Assembly (NCBI GenBank): GCA_019239415.1
Contig: JAFAZW010000048.1
Span: 1-61,116, forward strand
Source: Alphaproteobacteria bacterium
GTDB taxonomy: Bacteria; Pseudomonadota; Alphaproteobacteria; Sphingomonadales; Sphingomonadaceae
DNA length: 61,116 bases
Direction: 5' to 3'
Positions 37,733 to 45,515 of the stretch are shown here, piece by piece. Below the pieces are notes generated by a model. The model was not told the origin of the DNA. It did not search any database and saw only the letters and a program-made list of their open reading frames with translations. How positions within the stretch are numbered: position 1 is the stretch's first letter; every line of letters begins with the position of its first letter. A program made the position numbers and the translations under genes.

Positions 37733-39034
37733 TTACCGCTCCCCCACCGGCACGTAGTCGCGCTGGGTGTGGCCGGTGTAGAGCTGGCGGGGGCGGCCGA
37801 TCTTCTGCTCGGGGTCGGAGATCATCTCGTTCCACTGGGCGACCCACCCCACGGTGCGGGCGAGGGCGAAGAGGGCGGTGAACATCGAGGTCGGGAAGCC
37901 GATCGCCGACAGCACGACGCCCGAGTAGAAATCGACGTTCGGATAGAGCTTCTTCTCGATGAAATATTCGTCGTGCAGCGCGATCTGCTCGAGCTCGCGG
38001 GCGACGTCGAACACGGGGTCGGTGACGCCCATCTCCTTCAAGACCTCGGCGGCGGTCGCCTGCATGACCTTCGCGCGCGGGTCGTAATTCTTGTACACCC
38101 GGTGGCCGAAGCCCATCAGCCGGAACGGATCGTCCTTGTCCTTGGCGCGGGCGATATATTCCGGGATCCGCTCCGGCCGGCCGATCTCGCGCAGCATGTT
38201 CAGGGCCGCCTCGTTGGCACCGCCGTGCGCGGGCCCCCACAGGCAGGCGATGCCGGCGGCGATGCAGGCGAACGGGTTGGCGCCCGACGAGCCGGCGAGG
38301 CGGACGGTCGAGGTCGAGGCGTTCTGCTCGTGGTCGGCGTGGAGGATGAAGATGCGGCGCATCGCCCGCTCGATGACCGGGTTCACCTCATAGGGCTCGG
38401 CCGGGACGCCGAACGTCATCCTGAGGAAGTTGCCGGTGTAGGAGAGGCTGTTCTGCGGATACATGAACGGCTGGCCGACCGTGTACTTGTAGGCCATCGC
38501 CGCGATCGTCGGCATCTTGGCGATCAGCCGGTGCGACGCGATCATCCGCTGCTGCGGATCGGTGATGTCGGTCGAATCGTGGTAGAAGGCCGAGAGCGCG
38601 CCGACGATGCCGCACATCACCGCCATCGGGTGCGCGTCGCGCCGGAAGCCGCGCAGGAAGGTCGCGAGCTGCTCGTGCACCATGGTGTGGCGGGTGATCG
38701 TATGGGTGAAGCGCTCCAGCTCCTCCTGCTTCGGCAGCTCGCCGTTCAGCAGCAGGTAGGCGACCTCCATGAAGGTCGACTTCTCGGCGAGCTGGTCGAT
38801 CGGATAGCCGCGGTGGAGGAGGATGCCCGCATCGCCGTCGATATAGGTGATCGCGCTCTCGCACGCCGCGGTCGAGGTGAAGCCGGGGTCGTAGGTGAAG
38901 GCGCCGGTCTGGCCGTAGAGCTTGCGGATGTCGATGACCTCGGGGCCCACCGAGCCCTGGCGGACCGGGAAGGCGGTGTCCTTGCCCCCCAGTGCCAAGG
39001 TGGCCTGCGAGAATGTGGCCTGATCGTCCGCCAT
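37733..39034 (-). CDS. gltA: Citrate synthase
   Basis: A 433-residue type II citrate synthase that condenses acetyl-CoA and oxaloacetate to open the TCA cycle. Catalytic His residues lie in [21 protein letters not shown] and in [12 protein letters not shown], with [17 protein letters not shown] (active-site His and Arg) and the Asp in [12 protein letters not shown]. Length is standard for the hexameric bacterial enzyme. ATG 39034 follows AAGGACAGGACG. It is transcribed in the same direction as gltX, 11 bases downstream of it. Confidence 0.97.
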   Translation of the reverse strand: MADDQATFSQATLALGGKDTAFPVRQGSVGPEVIDIRKLYGQTGAFTYDPGFTSTAACESAITYIDGDAGILLHRGYPIDQLAEKSTFMEVAYLLLNGELPKQEELERFTHTITRHTMVHEQLATFLRGFRRDAHPMAVMCGIVGALSAFYHDSTDITDPQQRMIASHRLIAKMPTIAAMAYKYTVGQPFMYPQNSLSYTGNFLRMTFGVPAEPYEVNPVIERAMRRIFILHADHEQNASTSTVRLAGSSGANPFACIAAGIACLWGPAHGGANEAALNMLREIGRPERIPEYIARAKDKDDPFRLMGFGHRVYKNYDPRAKVMQATAAEVLKEMGVTDPVFDVARELEQIALHDEYFIEKKLYPNVDFYSGVVLSAIGFPTSMFTALFALARTVGWVAQWNEMISDPEQKIGRPRQLYTGHTQRDYVPVGER

Positions 39035-39045
39035 CGTCCTGTCCT

Positions 39046-40461
39046 TCACGCTTCCATCCGGTCCGCGATGCGGGCGAGGCTTTCCTCGCGCCCGAGCAGG
39101 ACCAGAACGTCGAAAATCCCCGGGGAGGTTCCCCGGCCGGTCAGCGCCGCGCGGAGCGGCTGGGCGACCTGGCCCAGCTTCACCGCCGCGGTCTCGGCGA
39201 CGCCGCGCACCGCCGCCTCTGTCGCCGCCGCGCTCCATTCGTCAAGCGCCGTCAGGGCCGCATGGGCGCGGGCGAGCAGGCGCGGCGCGTCGCCGGCGAG
39301 CAGGCCCTCGGCCTTGTCGTCGAAATCGAGCGGCCGCGCCTTGAAAAAAAAGGCCGCGCCTTCCGCGATTTCGTTCAATGTCTTCGCACGCGGCTTGAGC
39401 TCGCCCATCGCCCGGGCGAGGGTGACGATCTCGTCCTCCGCCAGCGCGCGGCCGAGCAGCGGCGCGAGGCGCGGCGCGACCAGGCCGGCGAGGCGGCCGT
39501 CCTCGGCCTCGCGTATGTAATGGCCGTTCAGATTCTCGAGCTTCTTCGTGTCGAATCGCGAAGGCGAGCGGCCGACTTGGGGCAGGTCGAACCAGCGGAC
39601 CGCGTCCGCGCGCGCGATGATCTCTTCGTCGCCATGGCCCCAGCCGAGGCGCAGCAGGTAGTTCGCGACCGCTTCGGGGAGGAAGCCCAGCCGGTCATAG
39701 TCCATGACGCCGGTGGCGCCGTGGCGCTTCGACATCTTGGCGCCGTCCTGGCCGTGGATGAGCGGCACGTGCGCGTAGACCGGCTCGGGCCAGCCCATCG
39801 CCTTGACGATGCCGAGCTGCCGGAAGGCGTTGTTCAGATGGTCGTCGCCGCGGATGACGTGGGTCACCCCCATGTCGTGGTCGTCGACCACGACGGCGAG
39901 CATGTAGGTGGGCGTGCCGTCCGAGCGGAGGAGGACCATGTCGTCGAGCTCGGCATTCCTGACCGTCACCCGGCCCTGCACCTTATCGTCGATGACCGTC
40001 TCGCCCTCGCGCGGCGCCTTGAGGCGGACGACGAAGGGTCGGTCCGGCGCGCCCTCGCCGCCGTCGCGCCACGGGCTCTCGACCCGGTACGGCCGCCGCT
40101 CGGCCTGCGCCCGCTCGCGCTGCCGTGCCAGCTCCTCGCTCGTCATGTAGCAGCGATAGGCGTGGCCGCGCGCGAGCAGCTCGTGCGCGACTTCGGCGTG
40201 GCGGGCCCAGAATTGCGACTGGTAATATTCGTGCCCGTCCCAGTCGAGGTCGAGCCAGCGCATGCCTTCGAGGATCGCGTCGATCGCCTGGCTGGTCGAG
40301 CGGGCCCGGTCGGTATCCTCGATGCGCAGCAGGAACCTGCCGCCGTGGTGGCGGGCGAACAGCCAGTTGAACAGCGCCGTGCGCGCGCCGCCGATATGGA
40401 GGAATCCGGTCGGCGAAGGCGCGAAGCGGGTGACGACCGGCGTGGCGGCGGTTGCGCTCAA
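39046..40461 (-). CDS. gltX: Glutamyl-tRNA synthetase
   Basis: A 471-residue class I aminoacyl-tRNA synthetase. The HIGH motif is in [22 protein letters not shown], and the KMSKS-like motif is [14 protein letters not shown]. The anticodon-binding helical domain occupies about residues 330-471. No ATG fits. TTG 40461, nine bases after GGAG, is chosen; TTG 40476 would add five residues. The 5' end is partly repeated about 950 bases away upstream of comEC. It probably forms an operon with gltA. Confidence 0.95.
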   Translation of the reverse strand: MSATAATPVVTRFAPSPTGFLHIGGARTALFNWLFARHHGGRFLLRIEDTDRARSTSQAIDAILEGMRWLDLDWDGHEYYQSQFWARHAEVAHELLARGHAYRCYMTSEELARQRERAQAERRPYRVESPWRDGGEGAPDRPFVVRLKAPREGETVIDDKVQGRVTVRNAELDDMVLLRSDGTPTYMLAVVVDDHDMGVTHVIRGDDHLNNAFRQLGIVKAMGWPEPVYAHVPLIHGQDGAKMSKRHGATGVMDYDRLGFLPEAVANYLLRLGWGHGDEEIIARADAVRWFDLPQVGRSPSRFDTKKLENLNGHYIREAEDGRLAGLVAPRLAPLLGRALAEDEIVTLARAMGELKPRAKTLNEIAEGAAFFFKARPLDFDDKAEGLLAGDAPRLLARAHAALTALDEWSAAATEAAVRGVAETAAVKLGQVAQPLRAALTGRGTSPGIFDVLVLLGREESLARIADRMEA

Positions 40462-40511
40462 GCGCGCTTTCTCCAAGGGTAAGGCCGGTGACGGCCGTGG
40501 ACGCCAGCGCC
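40452..40511. repeat. Direct repeat A (gltX/comEC 5' end), left copy
   Basis: A 60-base sequence from TTGCGCTCAAGCGCGCTTTC to GGACGCCAGCGCC, about 90 per cent identical by eye to 41400-41458. It holds the gltX start and ribosome site in one direction and a GTGACGGCCGTGGACGCC comEC-like start in the other. The comEC-like frame continues for 47 codons and ends at 40634. The similarity to comEC fades beyond 40511 but is still partly visible. Confidence 0.8.
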
Positions 40512-40619
40512 CCTAGCATAGCGGAGGAGCCCACACCAAGGGCCCCCGATGCCGCACTGCGTCATTTTTGTGCACCCGCGAATGCAGGGATGGAAAGCGG
40601 CGCCGCCGGGCAAGAGGGC

Positions 40620-40635
40620 GTCAATTATAATTGAC
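40620..40635. promoter_or_regulatory. Perfect 16-bp palindrome, probable antitoxin operator
   Basis: GTCAATTATAATTGAC is a perfect palindrome that abuts and overlaps the -35 element of the toxin-antitoxin promoter. Autorepression by the antitoxin binding such a site is the rule for this type of module; here it is inference from position. Confidence 0.6.
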
Positions 40636-40659
40636 ACGCGTTACATTGTCATTTATAAG
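40631..40659 (+). promoter_or_regulatory. Sigma70-type promoter of the toxin-antitoxin module
   Basis: TTGACA (40631-40636), a 17-base spacer and TATAAG (40654-40659) make a near-consensus promoter seven bases before the toxin ATG, so the leader would be very short. This is the clearest promoter in the window and is AT-rich compared with the chromosome around it. Confidence 0.7.
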
Positions 40660-40665
40660 CGACAG

Positions 40666-40950
40666 ATGATGATCTACAAGACGGACGGGTTCATCAGGTG
40701 GCAGCGGAAGCTCTCAGACCGCCGTGCGCAGGAGCGGATCGCGACCGCGATCACCCGGCTGGGCTTCGGTCTCGGTGACGTAAAGAGCGTCGGTGGGCAG
40801 GTGAGCGAGCTCAGGATCGATTACGGCCCCGGCTATCGCGTCTACTTCACCCGCAGGGGTGACGAAATCATCATCCTGCTCTGCGGCGGCGACAAATCGA
40901 CGCAGGACTGGGACATCAGGAAAGCGAAGGAGATTGCCGCCGTCCTCTGA
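40666..40950 (+). CDS. RelE/ParE-superfamily toxin (HI1419 type)
   Basis: A 94-residue toxin of the family found upstream of HI1420-type antidotes. The C-terminal block YRVYFTRRGDEIIILLCGGDKSTQDWDIRKAKEIA is the family signature. Expected action is inhibition of translation by mRNA cleavage at ribosomes, known for RelE relatives and inferred here. ATG 40666 is followed at once by another ATG (40669). The antitoxin gene begins 46 bases downstream, an order (toxin first) typical of this subgroup. Confidence 0.88.
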   Translation: MMIYKTDGFIRWQRKLSDRRAQERIATAITRLGFGLGDVKSVGGQVSELRIDYGPGYRVYFTRRGDEIIILLCGGDKSTQDWDIRKAKEIAAVL

Positions 40951-40996
40951 AATCGCGGCTTGACCCAATGTAACGCCAAGGAAGGCAAATCTAATC

Positions 40997-41332
40997 ATGG
41001 TAACTTCCGTTCCCGGAATCACCCCTTACGACGCGTCCGAGTTTCTCGGCAGCGCCGAAGGACAGGCCGAGCTGCTCAACGACGCGCTCCGCTCCGGCAA
41101 TCCCGCCTATGTCGCGCATGCGCTCGGCATCATCGCGAAGGCCATCGGCATGAGCGAGATCGCGCGCCGCACGGGCATCAAGCGACAGAGCCTCTATGCC
41201 GCGCTCGACGATCAGGGAAATCCGACCATCGGGACCTTCTTCTCGGTTCTCGAGGCCTTGGGGCTCGTCCTGAAGGCCGAGGCGGCGGCAAAGGAAGCGG
41301 CACAGGAGGTTGGTGAGCTGGCCCAAGCCTGA
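40997..41332 (+). CDS. HTH antitoxin (HI1420 type)
   Basis: A 111-residue antidote protein. The helix-turn-helix is MSEIARRTGIKRQSLYAALDDQGNPTIGTFFSVLEALG (about residues 51-88), matching the addiction-module antidote family next to HI1419-like toxins. The N-terminal part (TPYDASEFLGSAEGQAELLNDAL) is the usual toxin-binding region. It would neutralise the toxin and repress the shared promoter near 40631. The module is bounded by imperfect direct repeats. Confidence 0.88.
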   Translation: MVTSVPGITPYDASEFLGSAEGQAELLNDALRSGNPAYVAHALGIIAKAIGMSEIARRTGIKRQSLYAALDDQGNPTIGTFFSVLEALGLVLKAEAAAKEAAQEVGELAQA

Positions 41333-41399
41333 CCTGCCGCGCGTGTGATCATAGCGGATCCGCCGCGCGGGCGTGAGGATTGAGCAACGGCGACCCGTA

Positions 41400-41458
41400 T
41401 TGCGCTCGGGCGCGCTTTCTCCAAGGATGGGGCGGTGACGGCCGTGGACGCCAGCGCC
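41400..41458. repeat. Direct repeat A (gltX/comEC 5' end), right copy
   Basis: A 59-base copy of 40452-40511. It contains the true comEC start (GTG 41435). In the other direction it keeps the gltX ribosome-site sequence GGAGAAAGCGCGC, which here has no gltX gene behind it. Confidence 0.8.
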
Positions 41459-43672
41459 GCCAGCCTTGGGTGTGAGCCTCCGCCAACGGGGCTCCGCCGC
41501 CGACTGCGTGCCGGTTTTCCGTCCGCGACTGCGTGGATCGAAACGCGCCTCGACGCGGAGCGGGACCAGCTGCCCTTGTGGGTCCCCGTCGCGGTGGGGC
41601 TCGGCATCGCCGCCTGGTTCCGGCTGCCCGGGAGCCGGCTGTGGATCGCCTTCCTGCTCCTCGCCGCCGCGCTGGCGCTGCTGCCGCAGGCGCTGGTGCC
41701 GGGGACGCGGACGGCGCGGGCGCTCTCCCTCTTCGCCTTGTTCGCGATGCTGGGGTGCGGCGACATCTGGTGGGAGGCGCAGCGGGTGGCGGCGCCGCGG
41801 CTGGAGCGGGAGCGGGCGGCCACCTTCACCGCCGACGTCGAGCAGGTGCAGGCGCTCGCGGCGAGCGATGCGATCCGCCTCGTCCTGGCGCCGGGCGATG
41901 CGCCGGACCTGCCGCCGCGTCTGCGCGTCAACGTGCCGCGCGACAAGGCGCCCAGGCTTGCGCCCGGCGACCGGGTGCGGCTGCGCGCCTGGCTGATGCC
42001 GCCGGCACCGGCGGCGGTGCCGGGCGCCTACGATTTCTCCCGCGCCGCGTACTTCCAGGGGATCGGCGGCACCGGGCGCGCGCTCTACATTGCGGTCGTG
42101 CCCGGCAAGGCGGCCGGCGGCTGGAGCGCCTTCGTGGCGCGGGCGCGGCAGGCGCTGGGGCAGCACATCCTCGCCCATCTCGGCGGCAGCGAGGGGGCGA
42201 TCGCGGTGGCGCTGGCGAACGGCGACCAGGCGGGTATCCCGCAGGCGGACAATGACGCGATGCGGCGCTCGGGCCTCGCGCACCTCCTGTCGGTGAGCGG
42301 CCTCCACCTCACCGCCCTGGTCGGCGCCGTGATGCTGCTGACGCTGAAGCTGCTGGCGCTGAGCCCGCGGCTGGCGCTGCGCTTCCGGCTGACGCTCGTT
42401 GCGGCCGCGGCGGGCGCGCTGGCGGGAATCGCCTACACGATCCTCACCGGCGCCGAGGTGCCGACGGTGCGCTCCTGCATCGCCTCCCTCCTCGTGCTCG
42501 GCGGCATCGCGCTGGGGCGCGAGGCGCTGACGCTGAGGCTGGTGGCGACCGGCGCGCTCCTCGTCATGCTGCTCTGGCCCGACTCCCTGGTGGGGCCGAG
42601 CTTCCAGCTGAGCTTCGCCGCCATCACCGCCCTCGTCGCCTTCCACGACCATCCGCGGGTCCGCGCCTTCCTCGCCGCGCGCGACGAGACGCTGCCGCTC
42701 AAGCTCGGGCGGGCGGTGCTCGGCCTCGTCCTCACCGGGCTCGCGGTGGAGCTCGCGCTGGCGCCGATCGGCCTCTACCACTTCCACAAGTCGGGCCTCT
42801 ACGGCGCTCTCGCCAATATCGTCGCCATCCCGCTGACGACCTTCGTGATCATGCCCGCGGAGGCGCTCGCTCTGCTGCTCGACACGGCGGGGCTGGGCGG
42901 CCCGGCCTGGTGGGTGGCAGGGCAGGGGCTGCACCTGCTCCTCGTCCTCGCGCGCAGAACCGCGGCCATGCCGGGCGCGGTGGCGATGCTGCCGACGATT
43001 CCGGATGCGGCCTATGCGCTGATGGTCGGCGGCGGCCTCTGGCTCTGCCTGTGGCGGACGCGCTGGCGCTGGTGGGGCGTCGCGCCGTTCGCCGCCGGCG
43101 CGCTGTGGGCGCTGGCGAGTCCGCCCCCGGACCTGCTCGTCACCGGCGACGGCCGGCACCTCGCCATCCGGTCCGGGGACGGCCGCATCGGCGTGCTGCG
43201 CGAGCGGACCGGCGACTATGTCCGCTCGACCATGGCGGAATCGTCGGGGCTGGCCGGCGACGTCCCGGATCTCGACGACGTCCCGGGCGCGGCGTGCAAC
43301 GACGACGCCTGCGCCTTCACCCTTCGCAACGGAGAACGCGCCTGGCACGTGCTGGGCCTGAGGACCCGCGCGCGGTTCGCCACCGCCGAGCTGGCGCGGG
43401 TCTGCGCGGAGGCCGACGTGGTCGTCTCGGACCGGCGGCTGCCGCGCGGCTGCGCGCCGCGGCTGCTCAAGGCGGACGCGCGGTACCTCGCCGGTACCGG
43501 TGGCATCGCCGTGCGCCTCGCGGAGCCGCCGCATGTCGAGAGCGTTGCCGAGCGTACCGGCGCCCATCCGTGGGCGCCGCCGCCGCCCGAACCCCGGCGC
43601 CGTCGCAGAGGAGGAATGCCATGGCCACCGCCGCAATCGCCGCCGCCGCCGCCGCCGCCCAGCGGCGGGTGA
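41435..43672 (+). CDS. comEC: ComEC/Rec2 family DNA-uptake channel protein
   Basis: A 745-residue inner-membrane protein. The N-terminal DUF4131-type region and oligonucleotide-binding fold (about residues 60-225) are followed by the competence domain with AYDFSRAAYFQGIGGTG, then LRRSGLAHLLSVSGLHLTALVGAVMLL and about eight helices. In competent bacteria it passes single-stranded DNA into the cytosol. The metallo-beta-lactamase domain is absent or replaced by a short soluble domain after residue 570. The final 35 residues are Pro- and Arg-rich and overlap, in another frame, the duplicated gene start at 43621, so the true C-terminus may have been lost. Confidence 0.88.
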   Translation: MTAVDASAASLGCEPPPTGLRRRLRAGFPSATAWIETRLDAERDQLPLWVPVAVGLGIAAWFRLPGSRLWIAFLLLAAALALLPQALVPGTRTARALSLFALFAMLGCGDIWWEAQRVAAPRLERERAATFTADVEQVQALAASDAIRLVLAPGDAPDLPPRLRVNVPRDKAPRLAPGDRVRLRAWLMPPAPAAVPGAYDFSRAAYFQGIGGTGRALYIAVVPGKAAGGWSAFVARARQALGQHILAHLGGSEGAIAVALANGDQAGIPQADNDAMRRSGLAHLLSVSGLHLTALVGAVMLLTLKLLALSPRLALRFRLTLVAAAAGALAGIAYTILTGAEVPTVRSCIASLLVLGGIALGREALTLRLVATGALLVMLLWPDSLVGPSFQLSFAAITALVAFHDHPRVRAFLAARDETLPLKLGRAVLGLVLTGLAVELALAPIGLYHFHKSGLYGALANIVAIPLTTFVIMPAEALALLLDTAGLGGPAWWVAGQGLHLLLVLARRTAAMPGAVAMLPTIPDAAYALMVGGGLWLCLWRTRWRWWGVAPFAAGALWALASPPPDLLVTGDGRHLAIRSGDGRIGVLRERTGDYVRSTMAESSGLAGDVPDLDDVPGAACNDDACAFTLRNGERAWHVLGLRTRARFATAELARVCAEADVVVSDRRLPRGCAPRLLKADARYLAGTGGIAVRLAEPPHVESVAERTGAHPWAPPPPEPRRRRRGGMPWPPPQSPPPPPPPSGG

Positions 43673-43696
43673 TCGAGACGTTCCGGATCTCCGGCG
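43609..43696. repeat. Direct repeat B, left copy (gene start AGGAGGAATGCCATGGCCACC)
   Basis: An 88-base sequence comprising AGGAGGAA, ATGGCCACCGCCGCAATCGCC, a GCC run, and CGGGTGATCGAGACGTTCCGGATCTCCGGC. It is repeated at 44168-44247 with about 90 per cent identity apart from a shorter GCC run. Confidence 0.8.
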
Positions 43697-43794
43697 CGAC
43701 CTCGCCGAGCTTACTGCTTAGCGGCAATCTCCGCTTGATTTTTTCAAACCTCGATGACATCTTTGTCATGCCCTCGCCGCGTGGGCTTGCATAA
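43621..43794 (+). pseudogene. Truncated gene beginning, 57 codons
   Basis: A perfect ribosome site (AGGAGGA) precedes ATG 43621, which opens with MATAAIAAAAAAAQRRVIETFRISGATSP. Then the sequence abruptly changes at about 43709 to AT-richer DNA, and the frame stops at 43794. The first 29 residues therefore look like the start of a conserved gene cut by an insertion. The second copy of the same start (44168-44247) has CTG instead of ATG and a frameshift. The intact gene is not in the window; its function is unknown. Confidence 0.55.
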
Positions 43795-43805
43795 ACGGCG
43801 AGGGC
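43770..43805 (+). terminator. Hairpin inside the second insertion
   Basis: GCCCTCGCCG (43770-43779) and CGGCGAGGGC (43796-43805) are perfect inverted repeats separated by 16 bases. No clear T-run follows, so this is either a weak terminator or a structured end of the inserted segment. Confidence 0.35.
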
Positions 43806-43933
43806 AGGTCGGATTGCTGTCCGGTCCTTCATAGGGGGAACTTGCGGAAGGCCGCTTGGTGCATTTGCACCGTGCGGTCAGCCGGCTCGGAGCGTCGCTC
43901 CGACTGGTGGTCTCGTTCGCTCGGGGAAGGCCG

Positions 43934-44110
43934 ATGGAGTATCTGACCTTAGCCGCGGATGCGGTTACACTGATCGCCGCAGGAGCAGGCCTCCTCCGGG
44001 TTTACAGAAGCTACAAAATCAAACGTCGACAGCGGCGCGAAGCGGAACTCGCCGATCAAGTGGCGGCAGCCGTGCGCTTGCTCGAGGAGCGCGGGCATCT
44101 CAGACGATGA
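43934..44110 (+). CDS. 58-residue membrane-anchored hypothetical protein in insertion B
   Basis: ATG 43934 gives one hydrophobic N-terminal helix (about 3-22), then a strongly basic, helical tail (YRSYKIKRRQRREAELADQ) that ends in EERGHLRR. The ribosome site is AGGCCG-like and weak; the frame is open further upstream to 43856. The gene is the only plausible coding content between the two copies of direct repeat B. No family is recognised. Confidence 0.4.
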   Translation: MEYLTLAADAVTLIAAGAGLLRVYRSYKIKRRQRREAELADQVAAAVRLLEERGHLRR

Positions 44111-44167
44111 GCGTCTATCTCGCTTTCGTCACGGTGCTTACTATCTCTCGCACGCCCATGGAAAGTT

Positions 44168-44247
44168 AGGAGGAAATCCCTGGCCACCGCCGCAATCGCC
44201 GCCGCGCCGCCCAGCGACGGGTGATCGAGACGTTTCGGATCTCCGGC
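44168..44247. repeat. Direct repeat B, right copy
   Basis: An 80-base copy of 43609-43696. The start codon position reads CTG, and the shorter GCC run shifts the frame to a TGA within 15 codons, so this copy is a non-coding remnant. Confidence 0.8.
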
Positions 44248-44356
44248 CCGCGCGCCGTCGAATCGCGGCGCCGGGCCTGCGGGTGCAGCACCGGGTGATC
44301 GTCAAAATCGATCAGTCGAGCCGGATTGATCGAAGAAACTTTAAATTTGAACGAAA

Positions 44357-44372
44357 GTTCGAAACTTCGAAC
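44357..44372. promoter_or_regulatory. Palindrome GTTCGAA-AC-TTCGAAC downstream of rodA
   Basis: Perfect 7-base arms around two bases, in an AT-rich patch (44330-44372) between the end of insertion B and the rodA stop at 44400. It may be a regulator binding site or a small stem at the end of the rodA transcript. The rest of the 44248-44399 gap shows nothing else. Confidence 0.3.
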
Positions 44373-44399
44373 CTTCCGACGCCGCGGCGCAGCCCCGGG

Positions 44400-45515
44400 T
44401 CAGGGCCGGAGGGCGCCGCCGCGGCGGTTCTGGCGGTCGACGGCCATCAGCATGCCCAGGCACAGCATCACCGTCAGCATCGCCGAGCCGCCGTAGGAGA
44501 CGAGCGGCAGCGGGATGCCGACGACGGGGGCGAGGCCCATCACCATCATCAGGTTGATCGCGACGTAGAAGAAGATGGTGGTGATCAGGCCGGCGGCGGC
44601 GAGGCGGGAGAAGCGGTCCTTGCCCTCCAGGGCGACGCCGATCCCCCATTTGATGACGAAGGCATAAGCGACGATGATGAGGAGGCCGCCGATCAGGCCC
44701 CATTCCTCGGCCATGGTCGCGAAGATGAAGTCGGTATGCCCCTCCGGCAGGTATTGGAGGTGGCTCTGGGTACCTTTCAGGAAACCCTTGCCGAAGATGC
44801 CGCCCGAGCCGATCGCGATCTGCGACTGGGCGATATGGTAGCCGGCGCCGCGCGGGTCGCTCTCCGGGTTCATGAAGATGAGCACGCGCTGGCGCTGGTA
44901 TTCGTGCAGGAAGCTGAAGGCGGTGCGGCCCGCCACGCCGGCGAAGACGATGCCGCCGACGAACAGGCGCAGCGGCAGGCCGGCGAGGAACATCATGACG
45001 ATGCCGCCCATCACCACCATCATCGCCGTGCCGAGATCGGGCTGGACGAGGATCAGGGCGGCGGGGACGCCGAGCATCGCCGCGGCGGGCCAAATCGCGT
45101 TCCACTTGCGCAGCTCGGCCACCGGGAGGAGGTCGAAGAAGCGGGCCATCGCCAGGATGATCACCGGCTTCATCAGCTCGGACGGTTGCAGGTTCATGAA
45201 GCCGAGGCTCAGCCAGCGCTGCGCGCCCTTGCCGACGAAGCCCAGGGCCTCGACCAGGACGAGGAGGAAGAGGACGATGCCGTAAGCGGGGAAGGCGATC
45301 GCCTTCAGCCGGTCGACCTTCACCCGCGAGATCGCGATGGCGAGGCCGAGGAAGATGGCGAAGCGCACGGCCTGCGGCAGCGCCCAGGGCATCAGCTTGC
45401 CGCCGGCGGCCGAGTAGAGGACCACCAGGCCGAAGCCGGTGATGAAGATCACGAAGGCGAGCATGCGCCACGGCAGCTCCGCGATCGCCGCCGGGACGAG
45501 CGAATGGCTTCTCAT
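44400..45515 (-). CDS. rodA: Rod shape-determining protein RodA (SEDS glycosyltransferase)
   Basis: A 371-residue integral membrane peptidoglycan polymerase that works with PBP2 in side-wall growth. Ten or so helices are visible. SEDS signatures include LQPSELMKPVIILAMARFF, ILVQPDLGTAMMVVMGG (with the essential Asp), GFLKGTQSHLQYLPEGHTDFIFA and PLPLVSYGGSAML. The ATG at 45515 overlaps the mrdA stop (ATGA), consistent with stoichiometric translation of the polymerase pair. Confidence 0.96.
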   Translation of the reverse strand: MRSHSLVPAAIAELPWRMLAFVIFITGFGLVVLYSAAGGKLMPWALPQAVRFAIFLGLAIAISRVKVDRLKAIAFPAYGIVLFLLVLVEALGFVGKGAQRWLSLGFMNLQPSELMKPVIILAMARFFDLLPVAELRKWNAIWPAAAMLGVPAALILVQPDLGTAMMVVMGGIVMMFLAGLPLRLFVGGIVFAGVAGRTAFSFLHEYQRQRVLIFMNPESDPRGAGYHIAQSQIAIGSGGIFGKGFLKGTQSHLQYLPEGHTDFIFATMAEEWGLIGGLLIIVAYAFVIKWGIGVALEGKDRFSRLAAAGLITTIFFYVAINLMMVMGLAPVVGIPLPLVSYGGSAMLTVMLCLGMLMAVDRQNRRGGALRP

